A DNA stretch of 64,000 bases from Pseudomonas berkeleyensis (GCF_014109765.1 NZ_CP059139.1:4857001-4921000), one strand, 5' to 3'. Counted from the stretch's first letter, positions 41,627 through 51,282 are shown. Translations and numbers: made by a program. Notes: generated by a model not told the origin, from the sequence alone.

Positions 41627-41984
41627 TAGGAGCGACTGGGCGACATTCCGTTTTAGTCGCGATGCTCTCCACAGCCCTTCGCGGCTAAAGCCGCTCCTAC
41701 AGATACCGTTGCCGGTCGCAATTGCGTAGCCCGGATGAAATCCGGGGATAGGCACCTAAAAAACCCGGATTGCATTCGGGCTACAGCGCGGCATAAAGAC
41801 AGTTGGCGGGTTTCACCCGCCCTACGTATGGCTTCCTTGTAGGAGCGGCTTCAGCCGCGATTGCTGCTTCGTCACAGTCGCGGCTAAAGCCGCTCCTACA
41901 GGTACCGGTGCCGGCCGCAATTACGTAGCCCGGATGAAATCCGGGATCAGGCACCACAAAACTCCCTAATAGCATTCGGGCTGC
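41627..41984. repeat. compound REP-like repeat, duplicated ~104-bp unit
   Basis: This stretch carries several palindromes of the type GGAGCGGCTT...GCCGCTCC, bounded by GTAGGAG and CTCCTAC, typical of Pseudomonas REP elements. A longer unit is present twice, at 41,681 to 41,784 and 41,880 to 41,984: GCGGCTAAAGCCGCTCCTAC, then a variable GCCGGTCGCAATT part, GTAGCCCGGATGAAATCCGG, and CATTCGGGCT. The rest of the interval to the GntP gene holds the regulatory sites listed next. Confidence 0.8.
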
Positions 41985-42026
41985 GAATCCATATTTCTGG
42001 AATTCGCCTCAAATAAAATCCAAGAA

Positions 42027-42043
42027 TCTGGACTTAATCCAGA
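42027..42043. promoter_or_regulatory. upstream activator palindrome for sigma-54 promoter
   Basis: TCTGGACTTAATCCAGA is a perfect 6-bp dyad about 120 bp upstream of the -24/-12 element. Similar half-sites occur nearby (TTTCTGGAATTC at 41,994 and ATCCAAG at 42,018). Such remote palindromes are where enhancer-binding proteins of the sigma-54 class bind. Confidence 0.7.
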
Positions 42044-42154
42044 AAAATGGACACCACCCTACATCTAGCCTGACGGCTCCGCGCTCGTCATGAACGCCTG
42101 AAACCCTCACCGCACAAGCCTTTCGAGGCTATCGACCAAAGTCTCACCCCGGTC

Positions 42155-42170
42155 TGGCACGACTCTGGCT
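42155..42170 (+). promoter_or_regulatory. sigma-54 (-24/-12) promoter
   Basis: TGGCACGACTCTGGCT has the invariant GG and GC separated by ten bases and matches the TGGCACG half exactly; the -12 half is TGGC rather than TTGC. It lies about 90 bp before the GntP start and directly downstream of the activator palindrome. Confidence 0.8.
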
Positions 42171-42258
42171 CTATATCCGACAAAGGCGCGCTGCCGATTC
42201 TGCGCCTTCCCGATAAAGCGGCCTTGAGCCGGTAGAACAACAACAAAAGGAACCACCC

Positions 42259-43644
42259 ATGGGTACCCTCGGTATTCTGATTTCCCTCGCCTTGTTGATG
42301 TACCTCGCCTATCGCGGCATCAACGTCCTGATCCTCGCCCCGCTGCTGGCCCTGCTGGCGCTGCTATTCGCCGGCGACATCGCCCTGCTGCTGCCCACCT
42401 ACACCCAGGTGTTCATGAAGGCCATGGGCGGCTACGTGATCCAGTTCTTCCCGCTGTTCCTGCTCGGTGCCTTGTTCGGCAAGTTGATGGACGACTCAGG
42501 CTCGGCCCGCGCCATCGCCCACGGCATCGTCGCCAAGGTCGGTAGCGAGCGGGCGATTCTGGCTATCGTGCTGGCCTGCGCCATCCTCACCTACGGCGGC
42601 GTATCCCTGTTCGTGGTGGCCTTCGCCGTGTACCCGATCGGCGCCGCGCTGTTTCGCGAGGCGGGCATTCCCAAGCGCCTGATCCCCGGTGCCATCGCCC
42701 TGGGTTCGTTCACCTTCACCATGACCGCGCTGCCGGGCACACCGGCGATCCAGAATGCCATCCCCAACCCGTTCTTCGGCACCGACGCCTTCGCCGCGCC
42801 AGGCCTGGGGATGATCGCCGCGCTGATCATGTTCGGTTTCGGTACCTGGTGGCTGAACAGCCAGGCGCGCAAGCTGAAGGCGGCTGGTGAGGGGTATGGC
42901 CAACACAAGGACGACCCGGTCGTTCAGGACACCGGCTACACCCCGGGCTTCTGGCTGGCGCTGCTGCCAATCTTCCTGGTGATCGCGCTGAACTTCCTGA
43001 TGGCCAAGCAGATTCTGCCCAATATCGACGCCAGCTACCTGGCCAAGCCGGAGTATGGCGGCTTGCAGGATGCCCGTTCGCTGATCGGTATCTGGTCGAT
43101 CATCGTCGCCCTGGCCGCGGCCATCGTGCTGCTGATCGCCATACACTGGAAACGCTGGCTGGATCTGAAGAGGAGCGTCAACGAAGGCTCGTTCGGCGCG
43201 ATGCTGCCGATCCTCAATACCGCCGCCGAAGTGGGCTACGGCACGGTGATCGCCTCGCTGGCCGGGTTCGTCATCATCCGCGACCTGGTGCTGGGCGTAT
43301 CGAGCAACCCGCTGATCTCCGAGGCGGTGGCGGTGAACATCCTCGCCGGTATCACCGGTTCGGCTTCCGGCGGCCTGTCCATCGCCCTCAAGACCCTCGG
43401 CGAGCAGTATCTGGAGATGGCCAACGCCGCCGGCATCAGCCCCGAGCTGCTGCACCGGGTGGCCGTGATGGCGTCCGGCTGCATGGACACCCTGCCGCAC
43501 AACGGCGCGGTGATCTCGCTGCTGGCGATCTGCAAGCTCACCCACCGCGAGTCGTACAAGTTCATCTTCTTCAACACCGTGGCCTTCCCGATGCTGGCAC
43601 TGGCGGTGGTCATCACCCTGGGCACGCTGTTTGGAAGCTTCTGA
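42259..43644 (+). CDS. GntP-family carboxylate permease
   Basis: 461 residues with 11 to 12 hydrophobic helices and AAAGGAAC upstream. The family pattern includes YGGVSLFVVAFAVYPIGAALFREAGIPKRLIPGAIALGSFTFTMTALPGTPAIQNAIP and the C-terminal GITGSASGGLSIAL...ASGCMDTLPHNGAVISLLA. GntP proteins import gluconate, or in related subgroups short hydroxy- or keto-acids. Co-expression with a CoA-transferase points to an acid such as 3-hydroxybutyrate or acetoacetate rather than gluconate. Controlled by the sigma-54 promoter upstream. Confidence 0.9.
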   Translation: MGTLGILISLALLMYLAYRGINVLILAPLLALLALLFAGDIALLLPTYTQVFMKAMGGYVIQFFPLFLLGALFGKLMDDSGSARAIAHGIVAKVGSERAILAIVLACAILTYGGVSLFVVAFAVYPIGAALFREAGIPKRLIPGAIALGSFTFTMTALPGTPAIQNAIPNPFFGTDAFAAPGLGMIAALIMFGFGTWWLNSQARKLKAAGEGYGQHKDDPVVQDTGYTPGFWLALLPIFLVIALNFLMAKQILPNIDASYLAKPEYGGLQDARSLIGIWSIIVALAAAIVLLIAIHWKRWLDLKRSVNEGSFGAMLPILNTAAEVGYGTVIASLAGFVIIRDLVLGVSSNPLISEAVAVNILAGITGSASGGLSIALKTLGEQYLEMANAAGISPELLHRVAVMASGCMDTLPHNGAVISLLAICKLTHRESYKFIFFNTVAFPMLALAVVITLGTLFGSF

Positions 43645-43652
43645 CGTTCTCT

Positions 43653-43729
43653 GTAGGAGCGCTGGGCGGGGCTCCGCTTCACCCGCAACTTTCGCGACTG
43701 AAGCGGAACACCGCCTAGCCACGCCTACA
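43653..43729. repeat. REP-like palindrome
   Basis: Between the permease and CoA-transferase genes, GTAGGAGCGCTGGGCGGGGCTCCGCTTC pairs with GAAGCGGAACACCGCCTAGCCACGCCTAC. It has the GTAGGAG/CTAC ends of Pseudomonas REP elements. It may form an mRNA hairpin that separates expression of the two genes. Confidence 0.65.
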
Positions 43730-43756
43730 AATCCCCGTTTTGCATGAGTACCCGCT

Positions 43757-45316
43757 ATGAGCAAGATCATGACTGCCGCCGCTGCCGTGGCGCGCATCCC
43801 GGACAACGCCAACCTGGCCACCGGCGGCTTCGTCGGCATCGGCTTCGCCGAGCAGATTGCCATCGCTCTGGAACAGCGCTTCGTTGCTGAACAGGCGCCG
43901 CGCGATCTGACCCTGGTGTATGCCGCCGGCCAAGGCGACGGCAAGGGTCGCGGCCTCAACCACCTGGCCCATGAAGGCCTGGTGCGCCGCGTGATCGGCG
44001 GCCACTGGGGCCTGGTGCCGGGGCTGCAGAAGCTGGCGGTGGATAACCGCATCGAGGCCTACAACCTGCCGCAGGGAGTGATCTCCCAGCTGTTTCGCGA
44101 CATCGCCGCCGGCAAGCCGGGGCAACTGTCACGCGTTGGCCTCGGCACCTATGTCGACCCGCGCCATGGCGGCGGCAAGCTCAATGCACGTACCACAGCA
44201 GATCTGGTGCGGCTGATGCCCATCGACGGCGAGGACTACCTGTTCTACCCGACCTTTCCGGTGCATGTCGGCATCGTCCGCGCCACCAGCAGCGATCCCG
44301 ACGGCAACCTCAGTTTCGAGCGCGAGGCGCTGACCATCGAGAGCCTGGCCATCGCCATGGCTGCGCGCAACAGCGGCGGTCTGGTGATTGCCCAGGTCGA
44401 GCGAGTGGTCGAGCGCGGCTCGCTCAACCCACGCCAGGTGAAGATTCCCGGCATTCTGGTGGATTGCGTGGTGGTGGCCGAACCGGCCAACCATCAGCAG
44501 ACCTTCGCCACCGCCTACAACCCGGCCTTCGCTGCGGAGACCCGCGTGCCGGTGGACAGCCTGGCACCGCTGCCGCTGGACGTACGCAAGCTGATCGCGC
44601 GCCGCGCGGCGCTGGAGCTGAAGAGCGGCGCGGTGGTGAATCTCGGCATCGGCATGCCCGAGGGTGTGGCGGCGGTGGCAGCCGAAGAAGGCGTGATCGA
44701 GCGCCTGACCCTGACTGCTGAGCCCGGCGTGATCGGCGGCGTGCCGGCCTCGGGGCTGGACTTCGGCGCAGCAAGCAACCACAGCGCGCTGCTCGATCAG
44801 CCTTATCAGTTCGATTTCTACGATGGCGGCGGCCTGGATATCGCCTTCCTCGGCCTGGCTCAGGCCGATGCGGCGGGCAATCTCAATGTGTCCAAATTTG
44901 GTAGCCGGCTGGCAGGGGCAGGCGGCTTTATCAACATCAGCCAGAACGCCAAGCAGGTGGTGTTCGTCGGCACCTTCAGCGCCGGTACGCAGGACATCCG
45001 CATCGAGGATGGCCAGTTGCGCATCGTCCAGGACGGCGCACTGCGCAAGTTCGTCAGCGAAGTGGAGCACCGCACCTTCGCCGGGCGCCTGGCTGCCGAA
45101 CGTGGCCAACCGGTGCTCTACGTCACCGAGCGCTGCGTACTGCGCCTGAGTATCGAAGGCCTGGAACTGATCGAGGTAGCGCCGGGCGTGGACATCGAGC
45201 GCGACATCCTCGCGCGCATGGACTTCGCCCCCATCGTGCGCGAACCGAAACTGATGGATGCGCGGCTGTTCCGGCCCGAGCCAATCGGCCTGGCGCAATG
45301 CCTGGGGAATCTTTGA
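43757..45316 (+). CDS. acyl-CoA:acetate/3-ketoacid CoA-transferase (fused)
   Basis: 519 residues, one chain containing both alpha and beta halves. The N-terminal half starts [36 protein letters not shown]. The C-terminal half has [20 protein letters not shown] and [26 protein letters not shown], where the Glu of the AEPG motif is the expected catalytic residue forming a glutamyl-CoA intermediate. It activates an imported organic acid by moving CoA from acetyl- or succinyl-CoA. It shares the sigma-54 operon with the permease and ends at a strong terminator. Confidence 0.9.
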   Translation: MSKIMTAAAAVARIPDNANLATGGFVGIGFAEQIAIALEQRFVAEQAPRDLTLVYAAGQGDGKGRGLNHLAHEGLVRRVIGGHWGLVPGLQKLAVDNRIEAYNLPQGVISQLFRDIAAGKPGQLSRVGLGTYVDPRHGGGKLNARTTADLVRLMPIDGEDYLFYPTFPVHVGIVRATSSDPDGNLSFEREALTIESLAIAMAARNSGGLVIAQVERVVERGSLNPRQVKIPGILVDCVVVAEPANHQQTFATAYNPAFAAETRVPVDSLAPLPLDVRKLIARRAALELKSGAVVNLGIGMPEGVAAVAAEEGVIERLTLTAEPGVIGGVPASGLDFGAASNHSALLDQPYQFDFYDGGGLDIAFLGLAQADAAGNLNVSKFGSRLAGAGGFINISQNAKQVVFVGTFSAGTQDIRIEDGQLRIVQDGALRKFVSEVEHRTFAGRLAAERGQPVLYVTERCVLRLSIEGLELIEVAPGVDIERDILARMDFAPIVREPKLMDARLFRPEPIGLAQCLGNL

Positions 45317-45327
45317 GCGTGAACTCA

Positions 45328-45351
45328 CGGGCCGCATAGGCCCGTTTTTTT
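45328..45351 (+). terminator. rho-independent terminator of CoA-transferase operon
   Basis: CGGGCC-GCATA-GGCCCG is followed by seven Ts on the plus strand, twelve bases after the CoA-transferase stop. Confidence 0.85.
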
Positions 45352-45441
45352 GCCTGCGCTCACGCGCTCTAACCTACATGGTTGCGCGTCCGGTTGGGGG
45401 CTGGCATGGTGCGCCTCTCTCATGAACAAGGATCGTTACCG

Positions 45442-46779
45442 ATGAGCATGCCCGCCCCCACTCCGTTCGTTTTCTGCACCAACCCCATCGAAGGAGACAT
45501 GCCCTTCCAGGCATGGCCAGATCTTTCCCTGGAAATCGATGGCCAACCCGAGCACAGCGAAAATCTGCTGAACCTGGCAGGTTTCCTGGTGCGCCAGGCA
45601 TTGGCCGACCAGCATCCGGAGCGCGTTAGGCAAGCCGCGGATGTCGAGCCGCTGCTCTATGGGCTCAGAGCCCATGTCCAGTTGCACTCGGGTGGCTGCT
45701 TGAGCTTCGGTGAAGAGCATCCTGAGCCGGATCAGCCGTTGCATGAGCACCAGATAATCCCCGGCATTTACATCGGCAATCTGCTGTTGCTGGCCGACGG
45801 GCCTGCCAGCGCCGGAGTCGAAGCACTGCACGCGCGACTGAAGCCGGTCGATGCCATGGCCAAGGCGCTGAAGCAACTGCAGGAGTCCGATATCTCGCAG
45901 CCCGTGAGACATACCTGCGCGCTGTTGCCAGGCATGACCATCACCCTGACCCCGGCGTTTGCCGATAGCCAAACCCTGGTTTACCCGAGCCGCCTGGATA
46001 CCTATCAGGAGCAACTCAAACTGGAAGAACTGGCCGGCCTGCCACAGCAGCGTTGTGAAATCGTCCTCGCTGGTCAGCCACTGGACGAAAGCCAGCCGGC
46101 CTACAGCGTCGCCTACGACATCCTCTCGGTCATGCTGCGTGCGCTGCGCCAACGTGCTCTCGAAAGCGGTCAAGCCGATCTGTCCGCCCGCCAGCAGGAA
46201 TGGCAGCGCGTACGCCTGATGGTCGGCAGCGAGGTGCACTACAGCGCGCAATACATGCTCAACCCAGAGACCTATCTGCCGGCCTTCGGCAAGGCGGTAC
46301 GCGGTGTGAAGCTCGTTGGCCAACAAAGCATCCTGCTGCCAGAGCACCTCGATCTGCCTGCGCTGGAACAGCTGTGGGAAGCCCTGGCACACGAGGAAAT
46401 GCGTGAGGAATGGCAGCGGGTGCAGGCAAGCGATGATGCAGCCGACCGCTCGTTGATGATCAACCTCGAAGTGACCTGCAAACTGGAGGTGCTCGCCATC
46501 GGAGCCGACCAGCAACCGCAGGTGCTGGAAAGCTATCGCGACAGTGAGTTCATCCAGGCGCCCGTTGAACGCAAGGCAGCGCTCGGACAGGGCACCTCGC
46601 CGACGCCATCGCAGGCACGCGTCACGGAAAGTACCGATAACGATGCGGCTGCCGCGCAGCCGTGGGTACGCGAATCCGATGGCGATGTCTCGTCCAGAGG
46701 CACCTCGAGTGGCCGTGGCGCACTGCTGCTGGCTCTGGTCATCGCCGCTGTCATGCTGGCCGTGCTGATCAAGAGCTGA
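45442..46779 (+). CDS. tail-anchored protein of unknown function
   Basis: 445 residues from an ATG at 45,442 (AAGGATCG upstream). There is no N-terminal signal; a single hydrophobic helix of about 18 residues at the very C-terminus (LLLALVIAAVMLAVLIKS) implies a tail anchor, with most of the protein in the cytoplasm. A Ser/Thr/Asp-rich, probably disordered linker spans about residues 375 to 425. No catalytic motif recognised. It is transcribed alone after a terminator. Function unknown. Confidence 0.7.
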   Translation: MSMPAPTPFVFCTNPIEGDMPFQAWPDLSLEIDGQPEHSENLLNLAGFLVRQALADQHPERVRQAADVEPLLYGLRAHVQLHSGGCLSFGEEHPEPDQPLHEHQIIPGIYIGNLLLLADGPASAGVEALHARLKPVDAMAKALKQLQESDISQPVRHTCALLPGMTITLTPAFADSQTLVYPSRLDTYQEQLKLEELAGLPQQRCEIVLAGQPLDESQPAYSVAYDILSVMLRALRQRALESGQADLSARQQEWQRVRLMVGSEVHYSAQYMLNPETYLPAFGKAVRGVKLVGQQSILLPEHLDLPALEQLWEALAHEEMREEWQRVQASDDAADRSLMINLEVTCKLEVLAIGADQQPQVLESYRDSEFIQAPVERKAALGQGTSPTPSQARVTESTDNDAAAAQPWVRESDGDVSSRGTSSGRGALLLALVIAAVMLAVLIKS

Positions 46780-46900
46780 CCCTGCCAAACCAATCGCGCG
46801 GCTCCCCAGGCCGACTTCGACTGGCGCCAGGCAAACAACCTGAACCATCCGCCCGCCCCCTCCGTCGTAACTGCAAGATGACGACTTAGGGAGGCGGAGC

Positions 46901-49204
46901 ATGAAACCCCGATTCAAACCCTATCGTGGCCCTTCCGGTGGCTGGGGTTCGGCCAACGCCGTGGGCACCATCCTGCTGCGCGAGCGGGCACCGCTGACCG
47001 GCGCAGTCACCTTGCTCAAGCAGAACCGTCCCATCGACGGTTTCGCCTGCGTCAGTTGCGCCTGGGCCAAACCGCATCCGTCGAAACCGCTGGCCTTTTG
47101 CGAGAACGGCGCCAAGGCCACGGCCTGGGAAACCACCAGCCTGCGTTGCACTCCCGAGTTCTTTGCCGCTCACGCCCTGAGCGAGTTGCGCAACTGGAGC
47201 GACTACCAGCTGGAGCAACAGGGCCGGCTAACTCACCCTATGCGCTGGGACGCGACCAGCGACCGCTACCTGCCCGTGACCTGGGAAGAGGCCATCGCCG
47301 AGATCGGCGCCGAGCTGAAGCGCCTCGATGCTCCGGATCAGGCAGTGTTCTACGCCTCCGGCCGCGCCTCGCTGGAAGCCTCGTATCTGTGGCAATTGCT
47401 GGCCCGCCGCTTCGGCACCAACAACCTGCCCGACAGCTCCAACATGTGCCACGAAACCACTTCGGTGGCATTGCCGGAGAGCATCGGCGTACCGGTCGGC
47501 ACCGTTACGCTGAACGACTTTGCCAAGACCGACTGCCTGCTGATCTTCGGCCACAACACCAGCAGCAACAGCCCGCGCATGCTGCATGACCTGGAGGCAG
47601 CCAGGCAGCGCGGCGCGCCGATCATCACCTTCAATCCGCTGCGCGAACGGGGCCTGGAGCGCTTCACCAATCCGCAGTCGCCCAAACAGATGCTCACGGG
47701 CGAATCACAGGTGGTCAGCACCCACTATCACCAAGTCACCATCGGCGGCGATGCAGCGGCCATTGCCGGTATCTGCAAGGCGTTGCTGACGATGGACGAT
47801 GCGGCGCGCGAAGCCGGTCAGGATCGCGTACTCGACATTGCCTTCATCGAACAGCACACCCAGGGCTTCGAAGCGTTCGAACACGTTATCCGCAGCTATG
47901 CCTGGTCGATGCTGGAGCGTCGCAGCGGCCTGAGCCGCAGTGCCATGGAAGGCGCGGCCAGGATCTACGCGAGCGGCCAACGGGTTATCGCCATCTATGG
48001 CATGGGGCTGACTCAGCATCGCCACGGCGTGACCAGCATCCAGATGCTGGTCAACCTGCTGCTGATGCGCGGCAATCTGGGTAAGGAAGGCGCCGGTATC
48101 TGCCCGGTACGCGGCCACTCCAACGTGCAGGGCCAGCGCACCGTGGGCATCACAGAGAAGGTGACGCAGGTACCGGTCGAGCGCCTGCGCGAGCAGTTCG
48201 ACTTCACCGTATCGGAGCACGACGGCACGACCACGGTAGATGCCTGCGAAGGCGTGCTGAGCGGCAAGATCAAGGCGTTCCTCGCCCTCGGCGGCAATTT
48301 CGTCCGCGCCACCCCTGACTCACATCGGCTGGAACCGGCCTGGAGCGAGTTGCGCCTGACCGTGCAGATCGCCACCAAGCTCAACCGCAGCGCACTGGTG
48401 CACGGCGAAAAAGCCTACATCCTGCCCTGCCTGGGCCGCACCGAAATGGATACTCAGGCCAGCGGCCTGCAATACCACACCACCGAGGACAGCACCGCAT
48501 GCATCCGCGCCTGGCAGGGGGTGGTCAAACCGGCTGGTTCGCACTTGCGCTCGGAGCCCGCGATCATCGCCGCCCTGGCCAAGGCCACGCTACCAGCCAG
48601 CCCGCTGATGGACTGGGACGCCTGGGTAGCCGACTACGGGCTGATCCGCGACGCCATCGCCACCACCTACCCGGAAACCTTTCACGACTTCAACACGCGC
48701 ATGCTCGAACCGGGTGGCTTCCACCGCCCATTGCCGGCCACCAAGCGTGAATGGAGCACCGACAGCGGCAAGGCCAATTTCACCCGCCCGGAGACGCTGG
48801 CGATCAATGATGATGTCGAGCCGACGACGGAACGCCGTGACGTGCTGAACCTGATGACGGTGCGCAGCAACGATCAGTTCAACACCACGGTGTACGGTTA
48901 CGACGACCGTTTTCGCGGCGTGTACGGCACCCGCTCGGTGATTTTCATGCACTGCAACGACATGGCACGGCTGGGCCTGAAAGAAGGTGATCAGGTGCAG
49001 GTGAGCACTGCGGTGGACGACGGCGTACAACGCTCGGTCGGGCCACTGCGTGTCACCCCACATGACATCCCCGAAGGCTGTTGCGCTGCCTACTACCCCG
49101 AGTGCAACCCACTGGTGCCGCTCTGGCACCATGAGAAGAAGGCCAAGGTGCCCGCGGCCAAGTCGATCCCGATCACCCTGCGCCGGGTGATCGCGACCGC
49201 CTGA
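46901..49204 (+). CDS. FdhF/YdeP-family molybdopterin oxidoreductase
   Basis: 767 residues. It matches E. coli YdeP in layout: YRGPSGGWGSANAVGTIL at the N-terminus, FACVSCAWAKP near residue 50, LPDSSNMCHETTSVALPESIGVPVGTVTLNDFAKTDCLLIFGHNT near 175 to 215, and a C-terminal molybdopterin-guanine-dinucleotide domain (SNDQFNTTVYGYDDRFRGVYGTR). Few cysteines remain for an Fe-S cluster. YdeP is linked to acid resistance in E. coli; the reaction is unknown. No fdhD or formate genes lie next to it. Confidence 0.88.
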   Translation: MKPRFKPYRGPSGGWGSANAVGTILLRERAPLTGAVTLLKQNRPIDGFACVSCAWAKPHPSKPLAFCENGAKATAWETTSLRCTPEFFAAHALSELRNWSDYQLEQQGRLTHPMRWDATSDRYLPVTWEEAIAEIGAELKRLDAPDQAVFYASGRASLEASYLWQLLARRFGTNNLPDSSNMCHETTSVALPESIGVPVGTVTLNDFAKTDCLLIFGHNTSSNSPRMLHDLEAARQRGAPIITFNPLRERGLERFTNPQSPKQMLTGESQVVSTHYHQVTIGGDAAAIAGICKALLTMDDAAREAGQDRVLDIAFIEQHTQGFEAFEHVIRSYAWSMLERRSGLSRSAMEGAARIYASGQRVIAIYGMGLTQHRHGVTSIQMLVNLLLMRGNLGKEGAGICPVRGHSNVQGQRTVGITEKVTQVPVERLREQFDFTVSEHDGTTTVDACEGVLSGKIKAFLALGGNFVRATPDSHRLEPAWSELRLTVQIATKLNRSALVHGEKAYILPCLGRTEMDTQASGLQYHTTEDSTACIRAWQGVVKPAGSHLRSEPAIIAALAKATLPASPLMDWDAWVADYGLIRDAIATTYPETFHDFNTRMLEPGGFHRPLPATKREWSTDSGKANFTRPETLAINDDVEPTTERRDVLNLMTVRSNDQFNTTVYGYDDRFRGVYGTRSVIFMHCNDMARLGLKEGDQVQVSTAVDDGVQRSVGPLRVTPHDIPEGCCAAYYPECNPLVPLWHHEKKAKVPAAKSIPITLRRVIATA

Positions 49205-49213
49205 AGCTCTGGA

Positions 49214-50179
49214 TCACTGCGCAGCGTCGATCTTATGCCTGGCGGCATACAGGCAGATCATCTCCATCGCCAGGGTGGCGCCAGCCAGCGCGGTGACCTC
49301 GGCGTGGTCGTAGGGCGGCGCCACTTCCACCACGTCCATGCCAACCAGGTTGATGCCGCGCAGGCCACGCAGGATTTCCAGCGCCTGGTGGCTGGATAGC
49401 CCGCCACAGACAGGCGTACCGGTACCGGGCGCGAAAGCCGGGTCGAGACAATCGATATCGAAGGTCAGGTACACCGGATGGTCACCGACACGCGCGCGAA
49501 TACGCTCGGCGATCTGCTCTGGCGTACTGCGATGCACCTCACGCGCATCGAGTACCTGAAACCCCATCACATCATCATTGGTGGTGCGCAGGCCGACCTG
49601 CACCGAGCGCGCCGGGTCGACCAGGCCTTCGCGCGCGGCGTGATAGAACATGGTGCCGTGGTCGATGCGTTTGACCTCTTCGTCCGGCCAGGTATCGCTG
49701 TGCGCGTCGAAGTGGATCAGCGCCAACGTGCCGTGCTTCTTCGCATGGGCCTTGAGCAGCGGATAGCTGATGAAGTGATCGCCGCCGAGAGTCAGCAACG
49801 CGCTGCCGGCATCGAGAATGCGCGTGGCGTGCGCCTCGATCACCGCCGGGGTGTCCTGCGGCGTGCCGTGGTCGAAATGGCAGTCGCCATAGTCGACGCA
49901 GGCGAGCACATCGAAGGGGTCGAACTCCCAGGGGAAATGTCGCGCCCAAGCTGACTGGATCGAAGCTGCGCGGATCGCCCGCGGACCAAAACGGCTGCCG
50001 GGGCGGTTAGTGGTAGCGGTGTCGAACGGCACGCCACTGATGGCCAGATCCACCCCGCTGAGGTCGCGGCTATAGCGCCGGCGCATGAAGCTGGTGATGC
50101 CGGCGTAGGTCGGCTCGGCGGCGGTGCCGTAGAGGCTGTCGCGGGTGATGGCCTGGTCGTTGTCGAAGGCTTGATCCAT
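49214..50179 (-). CDS. speB: agmatinase
   Basis: 321 residues from an ATG at 50,179. Manganese-binding motifs are GGDHF (near 137), FDAHSDTWPD (near 160) and DIDCLDPAFAPGTGTP (near 243), all intact. The overall sequence, including HFPWEFDPFDVL and HGTMFYHAAREGLVDP, is much closer to E. coli SpeB than to guanidinobutyrase. It converts agmatine to putrescine and urea. It is the second gene of an operon with a polyamine-binding protein and a divergent LysR regulator. Confidence 0.9.
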   Translation of the reverse strand: MDQAFDNDQAITRDSLYGTAAEPTYAGITSFMRRRYSRDLSGVDLAISGVPFDTATTNRPGSRFGPRAIRAASIQSAWARHFPWEFDPFDVLACVDYGDCHFDHGTPQDTPAVIEAHATRILDAGSALLTLGGDHFISYPLLKAHAKKHGTLALIHFDAHSDTWPDEEVKRIDHGTMFYHAAREGLVDPARSVQVGLRTTNDDVMGFQVLDAREVHRSTPEQIAERIRARVGDHPVYLTFDIDCLDPAFAPGTGTPVCGGLSSHQALEILRGLRGINLVGMDVVEVAPPYDHAEVTALAGATLAMEMICLYAARHKIDAAQ

Positions 50180-50208
50180 GGCGGTTCTCGATCTCTCAGG
50201 AAAGTCGG

Positions 50209-51282
50209 TCAGTACTGGCTGCGGAAGGCCGTCCACAGACGGGTGCGCTGGCGCTGCTCACGCAAGCTCAACACTTGTTCGGCGAACAGGCGCTCGCGTA
50301 CCGCGTCGGGCGGGTAGATATCCGGGTCGCTGCTCACCGCCTCGTCCAGCAGCGGCGTGGCCGCGCGGTTGGCGTTGGCGAAGAACAGCTCGTTGGTCAG
50401 CTCGGCGATGGCCTCGGGCTGCAGCATGAAATCGATGAAGGCACGCGCCGCCTGCGGATGTGGCGCATCGGCCGGAATGGCCATGGTGTCGAACCAGATC
50501 AGCGTGCCTTCACGCGGAATGCGATAGAGCACCTCGAACGGCTGCTCTGCCTCGGCGGCGCGAGCGGCGGCCATGCCGGCGTCGCCGGTATAGGTCAGCG
50601 CCAGGCAGGTTTCGCCCTTGGCCAGATCATCGATCTGCCGGGCATTGCCGATATAGCGCAGGCTCGGTTGCAACGCTGCGAGCAGCGCGCTGGCCGCTTG
50701 CAGATCAGCGGCATCCGCGCTGTATGGCGGCTTGCCCAGGTAGTTGAGAGCGATGGCGATCACCTCCTGCGGCGAGTCGAGCACGGAGATGCCGCAGTCC
50801 TTCAATTGGCTGGCGTATTCAGGCTTGAACAGCAGGTCGAGGCTGTTCAACGCCACGCCGGGCAGGCGCTGTTCGACGGCCTGCTTGTTGATGGCAAGGC
50901 CCACCGTGCCCCAGGTATAGGGCACGCCGTAGCGATTGCCGGGGTCGACGCTGGCCAGCTTGGCCAGCAGTTCCGGGTCGAGGTTGCCGGCATTTTGCAA
51001 CGCGCCGACCGGCTGCAGCGCCTTGGCCTGGATGGCACGCGACAGGCCGCTGGAAGCCGGGAAGACGACGTCGTAGCCGCTGCCACCGGTCATCAACTTG
51101 CTCTCCAGCACGTCGGTGCTGTCGAAGGTGTCGTATTTGACGCGGATTCCGCTTTCGTCCTGAAAACGCTTGAGCGCCTGCGGCGCCACGTAGTCGGCCC
51201 AGTTGTACAGATTGAGCTGCTTGGTATCCGCCACCAGAGGCGTGGCGATGACCAGAAGCAGCAGGCTTGCAGCAAGACGCAT
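50209..51282 (-). CDS. periplasmic polyamine-binding protein (PotF/SpuD-like)
   Basis: 357 residues with a signal peptide (MRLAASLLLLVIATPLVAD). The mature protein begins KQLNLYNWADYVAPQALKRFQDESGIRVKYDTFDSTDVLESKL, the classic start of spermidine/putrescine-binding proteins. It also contains GYDVVFPASSGL and PYTWGTVGLAIN. It binds polyamines or agmatine in the periplasm for an ABC transporter, but no permease or ATPase gene is adjacent, so it must share a transporter or act as a sensor. Thirty bases separate it from speB. Confidence 0.9.
   Translation of the reverse strand: MRLAASLLLLVIATPLVADTKQLNLYNWADYVAPQALKRFQDESGIRVKYDTFDSTDVLESKLMTGGSGYDVVFPASSGLSRAIQAKALQPVGALQNAGNLDPELLAKLASVDPGNRYGVPYTWGTVGLAINKQAVEQRLPGVALNSLDLLFKPEYASQLKDCGISVLDSPQEVIAIALNYLGKPPYSADAADLQAASALLAALQPSLRYIGNARQIDDLAKGETCLALTYTGDAGMAAARAAEAEQPFEVLYRIPREGTLIWFDTMAIPADAPHPQAARAFIDFMLQPEAIAELTNELFFANANRAATPLLDEAVSSDPDIYPPDAVRERLFAEQVLSLREQRQRTRLWTAFRSQY

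Noticed and set aside
41627..41984. Possible CRISPR array
   Set aside because: The repeated units are palindromic REP-like sequences of unequal spacing, not identical direct repeats with unique spacers. No cas genes are in the window.
42496..44052. Minus-strand frame of 518 codons across the GntP and CoA-transferase genes
   Set aside because: It spans two real genes and an intergenic REP element, is Gln/His/Arg-rich in the manner of antisense frames, and has no signal or motif.
44129..45337. Minus-strand frame of 402 codons opposite the CoA-transferase
   Set aside because: Composition and absence of motifs mark it as an antisense shadow; the sense strand has the full CoA-transferase motifs.
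45436..46917. Minus-strand frame of 493 codons opposite the tail-anchored protein gene
   Set aside because: The plus-strand frame has a ribosome site and a coherent C-terminal membrane helix; the antisense frame shows neither and crosses the intergenic region.
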